Positions 1 through 6,574 are shown, numbered from the stretch's first letter. The stretch is DNA of 9,017 bases from JBBQKF01 sp038326615 (GCA_038326615.1 JBBQKF010000102.1:1-9017), one strand, 5' to 3'. The notes: generated from the sequence alone by a model not told the origin. Numbers and translations are program-made.

Positions 1-1
1 A

Positions 2-1315
2 TATACAGTACCAACACCAATACAACAAAAAGCGATTCCAATAATTTTGGAGCGTCGTGACCTTGTCGGATGCGCGCAAACAGGCACTGGCAAGACCGCA
101 GCCTTTGCCATACCATTGCTCCAATTGCTTTATGAAGATAAGATTAAGAGCAATGCGAACAGTAAAGTTGACGAAAATTCAGCATGCGAAAACACATTAG
201 ATAATGCAAGAGCATCTAAAGTGCAGGGAGACAATCTTTCAAATGGTATCAACAATAATAAAAATAGCACTGTCTCCAAATTTAGTAATCAAAGCAACAA
301 CATGACAAACAACAAAGGCAATACGCTGAATGCCCAAGCATCAAGAAATAGTCAAACAAATAACCATTCGTTCAGAAGTAATATAGCTAGTGAAACAAGA
401 AAAATTAAAGCTTTGATAATAACGCCAACCAGAGAACTTGCTATCCAAATTGACGAAAGTTTTGCCGCATATGGAAGATTTACTGGAATTAGACATACTG
501 TAATTTTTGGTGGGGTTTCTCAGAATCCTCAGGCGCATGCAATCAGATCAGGTGTTGATATTCTAGTTGCAACTCCAGGAAGACTTCTAGACTTGATAGG
601 TCAAAGAATAATAAGTCTCGAAAATATTGAATTTTTTGTACTTGACGAAGCAGACCGTATGCTTGACATGGGATTTGCCCACGATATGAAAAAAATAATT
701 GCTTTGTTACCTCGCAAGAGGCAAACTTTGCTGTTTTCTGCAACAATGCCACAAGAAATAGAAAAGCTTGTAAATTCAATTTTAATAAATCCGCTTAAAG
801 TCGAAGTTACACCAACGGCAACTACCGTAGACAGCATAGAACAATCTGTTTATTTTGTTGACCAAAAAGAGAAGAAGTACCTTCTAATAAAGCTTCTTAA
901 AGGAAGCGAAGTTGAGTCAGCACTTGTCTTTACAAGAACAAAGCATGGTGCCGACAAAGTTGTAAAAGATCTCGAAAAAGTAGGAATACCAGCGCAGGCA
1001 ATTCATGGCAATAAGTCACAGACGGCAAGACAGCTGGCGCTTAAGAATTTTAAATCAAAGATTACTAAGGTGCTCGTAGCAACAGATATCGCTGCAAGGG
1101 GAATTGACGTAAGGGAATTATCGCATGTGTTTAATTTTGATATACCTAACATTCCGGAAACTTATGTTCACAGAATTGGTAGAACCGGGAGAGCTGGCCT
1201 TGGAGGAACTGCGGTTTCTTTTTGTGACCGTGAAGAAAAAGAATATTTGCGCGATATCCAAAAACTAATATCTAAAAAAATTCCAGTAATTGATCAAACT
1301 GAGCAAGTTTGCTGA
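2..1315 (+). CDS. DEAD-box ATP-dependent RNA helicase, RhlE-like (5' end outside window)
   Basis: Superfamily 2 RNA helicase that unwinds or remodels RNA duplexes using ATP in the cytoplasm. The frame is open from base 2 and begins inside the Q motif (YTVPTPIQ), so the true start lies upstream; the TTG at 47 is internal. Counting from that TTG as residue 1, all core motifs are present: I AQTGTGKT (10-17), Ia PTRELA (127-132), Ib TPGR (176-179), II DEAD (200-203), III SAT (231-233), IV around LVFTRTKH (293-300), V ATDIAARGID (345-354) and VI HRIGRTGRAG (375-384). The spacing and wording are closest to RhlE. It ends soon after motif VI without the long basic tail many RhlE proteins have. Residues 32-117 are a low-complexity, Asn/Ser-rich insert between motifs I and Ia, where relatives normally have a short loop. 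The reading frame stays intact through it. It converges with the next gene and has no evident link to the sugar locus. Confidence 0.95.
   Translation, partial: YTVPTPIQQKAIPIILERRDLVGCAQTGTGKTAAFAIPLLQLLYEDKIKSNANSKVDENSACENTLDNARASKVQGDNLSNGINNNKNSTVSKFSNQSNNMTNNKGNTLNAQASRNSQTNNHSFRSNIASETRKIKALIITPTRELAIQIDESFAAYGRFTGIRHTVIFGGVSQNPQAHAIRSGVDILVATPGRLLDLIGQRIISLENIEFFVLDEADRMLDMGFAHDMKKIIALLPRKRQTLLFSATMPQEIEKLVNSILINPLKVEVTPTATTVDSIEQSVYFVDQKEKKYLLIKLLKGSEVESALVFTRTKHGADKVVKDLEKVGIPAQAIHGNKSQTARQLALKNFKSKITKVLVATDIAARGIDVRELSHVFNFDIPNIPETYVHRIGRTGRAGLGGTAVSFCDREEKEYLRDIQKLISKKIPVIDQTEQVC
140..397 (+). other. Asn-rich low-complexity insert within the helicase gene
   Basis: About 86 codons between LLQLLYED and RKIKALIITPTREL encode a hydrophilic segment with about 22 Asn, many Ser, Thr and Lys, and almost no aromatic residues. 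Short runs such as NNNKN and NQSNNMTNNK dominate. The flanking helicase sequence resumes exactly in register. In RecA-fold domain 1 of DEAD-box proteins this point is a surface loop, so an unstructured insertion could be tolerated without breaking the ATPase core (inference). Confidence 0.8.
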
Positions 1316-1319
1316 GATT

Positions 1320-1382
1320 TGTCCCTTAAAGCAAGGGACAGAAACCATGGTGAAATAATTATTTCATCGTGGTTCCTGTCCC
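1320..1382. repeat. Long imperfect palindrome (REP-like element or bidirectional terminator)
   Basis: Two arms of 22 nt (1335-1356 and 1361-1382) pair around the 4-nt loop AATT. In RNA there is one A/C mismatch and two G-U wobbles; the innermost 16 bases (1351-1366) form a perfect palindrome. The outer ends read GGGACAG and CTGTCCC. A second hairpin, TGTCCCTT (1320-1327) with AAGGGACA (1333-1340) and loop AAAGC, shares bases with the left arm, so the two folds exclude each other. It lies between convergent 3' ends, which suits a bidirectional terminator, but no clean U-tract follows on either strand. From memory, GGGACAG...CTGTCCC palindromes recur in clostridial intergenic regions like REP sequences; the window holds only this copy. 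Confidence 0.6.
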
Positions 1383-1409
1383 CAAAGTTAACGCGGTTCT
1401 TAAGCCCCC

Positions 1410-2432
1410 TCAGTTAAAATTATTTTTTGTTGCTGACTCGATCATTGCAAAATAATTTTCAAAAGGCACATAATCAGGGACGCTGTTCCCTGTTCCTAAA
1501 GCATATCCAGTGCACCCGTTTGTAAGCTTAATCATATTTGCGCAACGCATTCTTATAGCTTCGGGTGTCTCTCTGCATACGAAATCAAGATCAATTCCAC
1601 CTAAAATTGCTATCCGCTCGTGATAAAGCTGATAAGCCTTTTCAACAGGTAAAATGTTGTCCTCATATGAGTGCTTCCCGTTATATTTCATATCATCAAT
1701 GATATCGTTCATAACTTCCACTAGATTGCCGCAGGAATGAAGAATTGCAGGTTTCCCAGATTTGTGGATTGCCTCAACAATTCGCTTGTGGTGTGGGAAA
1801 ACGTATTTTCTAAGGTCTGTTGGAGACAAAAGAGTTTGTGATTGGAATCCCCAGTCGTCATTGCTAATAAGAGCGCCAACGGAAGGGAAACTACTGCATA
1901 TTTCGTAATACCTCAAAAGACGAGATCCTACGGCATCAAAAATATCCTTCGCAAGAGCTGGGTCTTCTATGAGCATATAACATAAATTGTCATAGCCAGT
2001 AAGAGAAGTTACGTTCTCAAGTACACCACCAGGGCCCCACACGATAACTTTCATACCGTCAGGCAAAAATTCTTTGCATTTATCAAGTCTTGAGTAGTCA
2101 AGCAAATCGGGATTTTGCCAGTTGTAAAGTTCGAAATCTTCGCGTGAATTAATAATCGCGCCTTCGTTTGCTGAAGTTGTCTTCTTACTTTCGTGAGCAC
2201 CGATAGGAAATCCAAAATCCGAACCTCTCATTGTTACATAATCATAACCTGCATTGGCAAATGCTTTAATTGTAACTTCAAATTCGCTTGAATTATCACC
2301 ATATTTGAAACTAGTTTCAGCTAATAATTCATAAAGATTCTTATTAAGAAAAAACTCAAATAAAGTTGGACGCGAAGGGTTTTCTCTTTTTAATACCTTA
2401 ATAATATTATCAAAGCAAGGTTCTCTTTTCAT
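1410..2432 (-). CDS. Uroporphyrinogen decarboxylase (URO-D) superfamily protein
   Basis: A 340-residue cytoplasmic protein of the URO-D/MtaA-MtbA methyltransferase superfamily. The start is set at 2432, not the upstream in-frame ATG at 2507, because AGGAGG (2442-2437) lies 4 nt before it and MKREPCFDNI is the usual beginning of the family. Family features are DDWGFQSQTLLSP (192-204) followed by LRKYVFPHHKRIV, then LHSCGN (231-236), and near the C terminus NSVPDYVPFENYFAMIE. H232 and C234 match the His-X-Cys zinc ligands of corrinoid methyltransferases such as MtaA, and C307, 73 residues later, is at about the right distance for the third ligand. The Arg-rich N-terminal motif of true HemE is not visible, so haem synthesis is unlikely. 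Members of this subfamily often sit in clostridial sugar loci with unknown substrate. It is divergent from the ROK regulator, so joint control is likely. No corrinoid-protein gene is in the window. Confidence 0.88.
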   Translation of the reverse strand: MKREPCFDNIIKVLKRENPSRPTLFEFFLNKNLYELLAETSFKYGDNSSEFEVTIKAFANAGYDYVTMRGSDFGFPIGAHESKKTTSANEGAIINSREDFELYNWQNPDLLDYSRLDKCKEFLPDGMKVIVWGPGGVLENVTSLTGYDNLCYMLIEDPALAKDIFDAVGSRLLRYYEICSSFPSVGALISNDDWGFQSQTLLSPTDLRKYVFPHHKRIVEAIHKSGKPAILHSCGNLVEVMNDIIDDMKYNGKHSYEDNILPVEKAYQLYHERIAILGGIDLDFVCRETPEAIRMRCANMIKLTNGCTGYALGTGNSVPDYVPFENYFAMIESATKNNFN

Positions 2433-2436
2433 AATT

Positions 2437-2442
2437 CCTCCT
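2437..2442 (-). promoter_or_regulatory. Ribosome binding site fixing the URO-D start
   Basis: AGGAGG on the minus strand, followed by AATT and ATG at 2432. It falls inside the 25-codon in-frame extension that would start at 2507; that extension has no family-like sequence, so the shorter protein is preferred. Confidence 0.85.
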
Positions 2443-2516
2443 AAATTTCTAATTTGAGGCAAAAAGCTGGGGGAAGCGAATAATTTGTTTGTATCAATAT
2501 CAAACATTTTCGATTT

Positions 2517-2545
2517 ATTCTATCATAGGTGAAAATAGAAATCAA
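2517..2545 (-). promoter_or_regulatory. Candidate sigma-A promoter for the URO-D gene
   Basis: On the minus strand, TTGATT (2545-2540) is separated by 17 nt from TAGAAT (2522-2517). This matches the -35/-10 consensus at 4/6 and 5/6 positions and gives a leader of about 75-80 nt. A dyad centred at 2565 lies just upstream of the -35 box. A weaker alternative, TTGCAG-17-TATTAA further upstream, would overlap that dyad. Confidence 0.5.
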
Positions 2546-2553
2546 TATAATTA

Positions 2554-2575
2554 GTTAATAAAGTTAAATTATTAA
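2554..2575. promoter_or_regulatory. Candidate ROK operator (site 1)
   Basis: A perfect inverted repeat TTAATAA-N7-TTATTAA spans 2555-2575, between the divergent URO-D and ROK genes. Its left part reads GTTAATAAAGTT (2554-2565), the same 12 bases found at 6473-6484 in the other divergent region, and TTAGTTAATAA (2551-2561) recurs inverted at 6294-6304. The location next to the regulator gene suggests autoregulation. A/T richness makes isolated dyads common; the shared string raises the likelihood. Confidence 0.45.
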
Positions 2576-2655
2576 TATAAATTCATAGACAATTCTGCAA
2601 ATTGATGCTACAATTTAGTTAAAATTAGAAAAATATCAGCTGCGATGACTTGTTA

Positions 2656-2684
2656 TTGACGAAATTGCACATAATAATTTTAAT
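2656..2684 (+). promoter_or_regulatory. Candidate sigma-A promoter for the ROK regulator gene
   Basis: TTGACG (2656-2661), a 17-nt spacer and TTTAAT (2679-2684) match the consensus at 5/6 and 5/6 positions. Transcription would begin near 2691, about 60 nt before the start codon. The spacer contains TTGCACATA, a string that also occurs inverted in the control region of the downstream lipoprotein operon. Confidence 0.55.
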
Positions 2685-2738
2685 TATCTAAGTAAAAACT
2701 AGAAAATTTTATTTATGCGATTTGAAAATTGCATTATA

Positions 2739-2744
2739 GAGGTG
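2739..2744 (+). promoter_or_regulatory. Ribosome binding site fixing the ROK start
   Basis: GAGGTG followed by AACAAA and ATG at 2751. An in-frame ATG at 2715 lacks a comparable site and would add 12 residues outside the usual ROK N terminus. Confidence 0.75.
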
Positions 2745-2750
2745 AACAAA

Positions 2751-3962
2751 ATGGGTAAAATAGGAATTAATCAAAGACAAGTTAAAACGACAAATCAATC
2801 GTTGATTGTAAAAGAAGTTCGTGGAACCGGGCAGATTTCAAGATCCATGCTTGCAAAGAAACTGAAGCTTAGTGCGCCGAGTATATCAAACAATATAGAT
2901 GACCTTATTTCGCGTAATATAATATTTGAAATAGGGATAGGGAAATCCAATTATGGACGTAAGCCAATTAACCTCCAATTTAATAATGCATATGGATATG
3001 TAGTAGCTGTTGATATGATTAGTAATGTTATAAGAATCGCAGTTTCTGATCTTTCAGGGATAAATATTCTTGGTGAGGATGTTATTGATGATGCACTAAT
3101 AATAACTGAAGAAGTTATTGATAAGACAATTCTTGCAATAAGCCGAATGATTGCTAAAGCTAAACTTAACATAGAAAATTTGCTCTGTATTTGTATTGGG
3201 TCGCCTGGTGTAATTGACCCTGAAACAAATGAAATAATATTGTGTCCGCGGATGAGAGATGGCAAAATGATTCATTTCCTGGATATGTTCAATAAGAGTT
3301 TCAGTACAAAAGTAATAGTCAAAAACGATGTCAATTGTGCAACAATAGGAGAGCATCTTTTTGGCAGTGGAAAAGAAATGAAAAATTTCATAAATGTTTA
3401 TATCGATATAGGAACGGGTTCTGGGATATTTTTGAATGACAGAGTTTTTGAAGGTAGTCGAGGTGGTTCAGGTGAATTCGGTCTTTGGGTAATGAACATT
3501 TCGGAAGCGGTAAAGGAAAACAGGGTATTATTAACAAATGTTGTAGATAATCACATTTCAATATTTGGCTTAGTATGCAAAATTAAAACACAACATCCCG
3601 ACCTTTTTTCACATCTTGGAGAAGGTGAAATAAACATGCATGTCATGCCTGAGTACACTAAAGCATTGTTTGATGCGGTTTCAAATGGAGACCCTCGAAT
3701 TATAACATTAGTATTAAAAAGTGCTGTTGAACTTGCTTGCGTAATTAAAAATATTTGTGAATTTCTCGACATAAATTGCGTAATATTAGGGGGAAAAGTC
3801 CTAAATTTCGGGGAGATATATATGCGCACTTTACGTAGCTTTCTGAAAAATAATTCTTCACATGATATAACTATAATCACCTCTGAGCTAGGAGAAAAAG
3901 CAGTTTTATATGGTGCACTCGGAGAAGGAATAAATTATGTTATTAATGATTTGATAATGTAA
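2751..3962 (+). CDS. ROK-family transcriptional regulator (NagC/XylR type)
   Basis: A 403-residue DNA-binding protein with an N-terminal winged helix-turn-helix followed by a sugar-kinase-like ROK domain. Such proteins repress or activate sugar genes in response to a sugar or sugar phosphate. Residues about 8-62 form the HTH: ISRSMLAKKLKLSAPSISNNIDDL is the two-helix reader and GRKP the wing end. The ROK domain starts near 81 (YGYVVAVDMI) and shows the phosphate-binding type IDIGTGSG (218-225), NDVN with D193 at the catalytic-Asp position, and GGSGEFG (238-244). The His that normally follows in the GE-X-GH sugar/zinc motif is Leu (L245), and no CXCGXXGCXE zinc cluster follows, so zinc-dependent structure is missing and kinase activity is unlikely. 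Its placement between the URO-D and GH78-like genes makes it the probable local regulator; dyads at 2555, 6292 and 6473 are candidate targets. Confidence 0.92.
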   Translation: MGKIGINQRQVKTTNQSLIVKEVRGTGQISRSMLAKKLKLSAPSISNNIDDLISRNIIFEIGIGKSNYGRKPINLQFNNAYGYVVAVDMISNVIRIAVSDLSGINILGEDVIDDALIITEEVIDKTILAISRMIAKAKLNIENLLCICIGSPGVIDPETNEIILCPRMRDGKMIHFLDMFNKSFSTKVIVKNDVNCATIGEHLFGSGKEMKNFINVYIDIGTGSGIFLNDRVFEGSRGGSGEFGLWVMNISEAVKENRVLLTNVVDNHISIFGLVCKIKTQHPDLFSHLGEGEINMHVMPEYTKALFDAVSNGDPRIITLVLKSAVELACVIKNICEFLDINCVILGGKVLNFGEIYMRTLRSFLKNNSSHDITIITSELGEKAVLYGALGEGINYVINDLIM

Positions 3963-4077
3963 AATATTCAATAAAATAGTAAATAGAAAATTCAAGATTC
4001 GCTATTTTAAGATTGAGTCTTTTTATCACATTATTGTATAGCTTCTTAATACTTATTGAATTAATTCGAAAAATATT

Positions 4078-6264
4078 CTAGAAGTTGTATTTGCTATAAA
4101 AATAAACCGGAATTGCAGACCAACCATGGCATAAGCTACCTCCCCGGTTAAAATCCCAAGCGCCCTTTTCTGTTTCCCAGAAAGTTGTTGCGCCAGCAAA
4201 AAGCATATTCCCCCATATTCTTGCTATATCTGAAAATACAAAAACATGGTACTTTTGTTCTTCTGTCATCAATGCATCATATTTGAAAATGCTAAAGCTA
4301 AGTGTTACAGGAATAAGGTTTGATGTGTTTGATGCTAATAGGTTTAAAACAGCTTCTTTTCTCAAGCCTTTTGCCGCATTACAATACACAAGCAAAGACT
4401 GCGTTAACTCAGAATAATTATTCAAAAAAACAAAATCCTCAGAAATAAAATCTGCATAAACATTTCTATTAGCATCCCAAAAATGTTCATTAATTGCTTT
4501 GTTCAATAGAAGATGCATTGTTTCGTACTTTGTTGAAATATCTTCATATCCGAGAATTTTCGAGTATAGTGAAAAAGAATTATATGCGATTGATAGAAAT
4601 CCATTTAATGGAGCGTCGTAAGTTATTGGTTTCAAATTATTTCTGAAAATATCTCCACCATCAAGACCATCAGCCCATTCATAAAAATTCCAGTAGGCAG
4701 TTTCTATAAAACATGGAATAAGTCCCGAAGACGTCAATCTTGTTGAGAATGCTTCAAGTATTTTTTGGGCAACTGGAAACATTGTTTTACCAAAATCCAA
4801 ATCATTTGCATAAAATAAATACTCATAAAGTTGAATAATAAATGTCAGACTGAAAGAAGGTATTGTAATCGGGACATCAGCTGGAGCGCATAGTCCAATA
4901 AGCCCATCTGGCTGTTGGCTTTGAGCAAGTAAACTTATACTGGCCTTTGCAAAATCTAGGTTGTCGAAACAGAAATAGCCACACAACATCTGATTTCTTG
5001 AGTCCATGCTATAAAGCGCTTGCTCGCGCCATGGACAATCTTCATAATGCTCGTGCATACATAGTTTTAGAGTCTGAATTGAAACTTCTTGAATTTTACT
5101 GTGGAGTTTATCATCAATCAAATATTTTGGCTTAAGTATTACAGGATAATATGAAGGTTTTATTCCAATATAATAAAGTTTAAAGTCATTACAATGAAAA
5201 TGAACCTGAATGTATCGGCAGCCAATTCTTCTAATTAAATCAGTCCATTGCTGCCTGCCAGATTTAGCGGTATATTGAACGGCAAAATTCCTGCCACCAA
5301 CGAAACTTCTTACGCGAAGGTCGTCTAAATGCTCACCATACGAAATGTCAATAACTGTTCCTGATATTGTTTCAATATCTAAAGTAAGATGCCCTGTGTC
5401 CTCCTTAGAAAGATCAATCATAAGGTATATTCCATCAGAATTTGCATATTTTTTTGATGAATATTCTATACCCTCTTTAAAAGGGATTATAACAGGAGAT
5501 TCCAATAGGCATAAATCCGAAGACTCTCTAAAAGATAAAAAGGCGCATTGCATTCTGGAAGCAACAGATTCATATATTATTTGTGATGCATTTTCTTCGA
5601 TGAATGCCTGAGCTGAGTTAATAAAAATACCTTGTGATATAATGCGTGCTTCTGCTATAGGTTCTAAAGTTGTCTTTTTTACCGGTCTTGGGAATAATTG
5701 TCCTCGACCTTTGAGAATATCAGGCAAATTCCATGAAGAATCGGCTATATAATCAATGTTGTTCCAATCATCATATTTTGAGGCATCATAGTAGCAAGTG
5801 AAGGATAATTGGGGTGAAATTTTCTCCATTATTCCCGACTTATAATCTGTTGATTTTCTAATCAAAGTGTTAGATGAACATAATGATATTGTTTTACTAT
5901 TACTATATACTTCAAAAGTTATTCCTGCATCACCCTTTATATAAGTAGAGCTATTTTCTCCATTATAATATGCTAGAATGCAAAGTCTGTTAACAAGTGA
6001 TTTGCTAATAAATTTAGTTATTGCAATTGTGTCGTAGACTTTATGAGACGGATAATCTGCAAATTGACCAAATGCCGCTAGTTCACCATTTACCAAAAGA
6101 ATGTACTGACTATCCACACTGATATCAATGTAAATTTCACCGTAACAATCATCGTTTCTATCACTGTCATTATTACTAATATCAAAATCGTGTACTATAT
6201 CAAAATATCCGTTGCTTGAACATTCTCCCCATATCCACTCTGGATTGCTATTTTTAAAACTCAT
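4078..6264 (-). CDS. GH78-like glycoside hydrolase (alpha-L-rhamnosidase superfamily), cytoplasmic
   Basis: A 728-residue protein without signal peptide or membrane segments, so probably acting in the cytoplasm on imported oligosaccharides. The start at 6264 has GGAGG (6273-6269) 4 nt upstream. N-terminal beta-sandwich sequence includes DSQYILLVNGE (51-61), typical of rhamnosidase accessory domains; a second sandwich covers about 280-370 (TGHLTLDIETISGTVIDISYGE). An (alpha/alpha)6 catalytic domain follows, with EDCPWREQALYSMDSRNQML (408-427) and GATTFWETEKGAWDF (691-705) then CHGWSAIPVYFY. In characterised GH78 enzymes the first motif reads DCPQRDE, with the last Glu as general acid; here that place is Q415, preceded by E414. 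E697 in FWE is a candidate catalytic base. The protein stops right after the catalytic barrel, without the usual C-terminal beta-sandwich. Rhamnose specificity is therefore not assured. It converges with the ROK gene (115-bp gap) and is divergent from the lipoprotein operon. Confidence 0.85.
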   Translation of the reverse strand: MSFKNSNPEWIWGECSSNGYFDIVHDFDISNNDSDRNDDCYGEIYIDISVDSQYILLVNGELAAFGQFADYPSHKVYDTIAITKFISKSLVNRLCILAYYNGENSSTYIKGDAGITFEVYSNSKTISLCSSNTLIRKSTDYKSGIMEKISPQLSFTCYYDASKYDDWNNIDYIADSSWNLPDILKGRGQLFPRPVKKTTLEPIAEARIISQGIFINSAQAFIEENASQIIYESVASRMQCAFLSFRESSDLCLLESPVIIPFKEGIEYSSKKYANSDGIYLMIDLSKEDTGHLTLDIETISGTVIDISYGEHLDDLRVRSFVGGRNFAVQYTAKSGRQQWTDLIRRIGCRYIQVHFHCNDFKLYYIGIKPSYYPVILKPKYLIDDKLHSKIQEVSIQTLKLCMHEHYEDCPWREQALYSMDSRNQMLCGYFCFDNLDFAKASISLLAQSQQPDGLIGLCAPADVPITIPSFSLTFIIQLYEYLFYANDLDFGKTMFPVAQKILEAFSTRLTSSGLIPCFIETAYWNFYEWADGLDGGDIFRNNLKPITYDAPLNGFLSIAYNSFSLYSKILGYEDISTKYETMHLLLNKAINEHFWDANRNVYADFISEDFVFLNNYSELTQSLLVYCNAAKGLRKEAVLNLLASNTSNLIPVTLSFSIFKYDALMTEEQKYHVFVFSDIARIWGNMLFAGATTFWETEKGAWDFNRGGSLCHGWSAIPVYFYSKYNF

Positions 6265-6291
6265 ACTGCCTCCGTTATATTGATTTGCTTA

Positions 6292-6314
6292 TATTATTAA
6301 CTAACTTAATAATA
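6292..6314. promoter_or_regulatory. Candidate ROK operator (site 3)
   Basis: A perfect inverted repeat TATTATTAA-N5-TTAATAATA lies between the GH78-like promoter candidate and its start codon, a classic place for a repressor roadblock. Read on the minus strand it contains GTTAGTTAATAA, sharing TTAGTTAATAA with site 1. The GTTAGTT part recalls half-sites of XylR (ROK) operators known from Bacillus; this comparison is from memory. Confidence 0.45.
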
Positions 6315-6335
6315 CACGGAAATGATAAAAAAAAC

Positions 6336-6405
6336 AATCATATTAATTCAAATATGATTAGTTCAAATCATATTTCGAACTAGCATATTACAACTAAATA
6401 TGAAT
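6336..6405. repeat. Phased dyad array, 15-bp period
   Basis: AATCATATT (6336-6344), AATATGATT (6351-6359) and AATCATATT (6366-6374) are exact copies in alternating orientation, each separated by 6 nt. A 7/9 match, TAGCATATT (6381-6389), continues at exactly the next 15-bp step, and an 8/9 match, AATATGAAT (6397-6405), follows 16 bp later. TTCAAAT is also repeated directly at 6347 and 6362. The array covers the -10 and -35 boxes proposed for the GH78-like gene, as expected for operators of a dimeric or cooperative DNA-binding protein. Confidence 0.6.
6337..6366 (-). promoter_or_regulatory. Candidate sigma-A promoter for the GH78-like gene
   Basis: On the minus strand, TTGAAC (6366-6361), an 18-nt spacer and TATGAT (6342-6337) match the consensus at 4/6 and 5/6. 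The leader would be about 65 nt and contains operator-like site 3. Both boxes fall within the phased dyad array, so a protein bound there would block RNA polymerase. Confidence 0.45.
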
Positions 6406-6472
6406 AAATAGTGACACATTATGACATAGTATACAATATTTCGCTTTTCAATATGTGCAAATAATACAAATC

Positions 6473-6489
6473 GTTAATAAAGTTTATTA
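6473..6489. promoter_or_regulatory. Candidate ROK operator (site 2)
   Basis: GTTAATAAAGTT (6473-6484) repeats 12 bases of site 1 and forms part of a perfect dyad TAATAA-N3-TTATTA (6475-6489). It lies a few bases upstream of the -35 box of the lipoprotein promoter candidate at 6496. Confidence 0.45.
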
Positions 6490-6495
6490 TTATAC

Positions 6496-6524
6496 TTGCC
6501 AAGCCTTCGAGCATGTGATAAGAT
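6496..6524 (+). promoter_or_regulatory. Candidate promoter for the lipoprotein/solute-binding operon
   Basis: TTGCCA (6496-6501), a 17-nt spacer and TAAGAT (6519-6524) match the consensus at 5/6 and 4/6; the -10 is strengthened by a TGA just before it (extended -10). Transcription would begin near 6531, giving a leader of about 54 nt. Short arms ATGTG (6513-6517) and CACAT (6526-6530) flank the -10 box. Confidence 0.55.
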
Positions 6525-6574
6525 GCACATATAAAGAAATAATTATTGGTAATTAACAGTCTAATTATACATTC

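Noticed and set aside
47..49. TTG as the start of the helicase gene
   Set aside because: The frame is open upstream to base 2 and encodes the Q-motif sequence YTVPTPIQQKAIPII, so the gene begins before the window.
2433..2507. 25-codon N-terminal extension of the URO-D protein
   Set aside because: No ribosome binding site precedes 2507, a strong one precedes 2432, and the extension overlaps the probable leader and promoter.
4009..4024. AAGA-N5-TCTT followed by T residues as a terminator of the ROK gene
   Set aside because: The stem is only 4 bp and A/T-rich; a second pairing AAAATAG/CTATTTT (3973-4008) has a 22-nt loop. Neither is convincing, so no terminator is called in the 3963-4077 gap.
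4947..5611. Plus-strand open frames of 62 and 88 codons inside the GH78-like gene
   Set aside because: They lie antisense to a well-supported coding region and resemble no known protein.
6336..6405. CRISPR array or replication iterons
   Set aside because: Repeat units are only 9 bp with 6-bp gaps in alternating orientation, there are no spacers of CRISPR length, and no replication or cas gene is nearby.
6436..6452. CcpA cre-like site (minus strand GAAAAGCGAAA)
   Set aside because: The spacing around the central CG does not fit the cre consensus and symmetry is poor.
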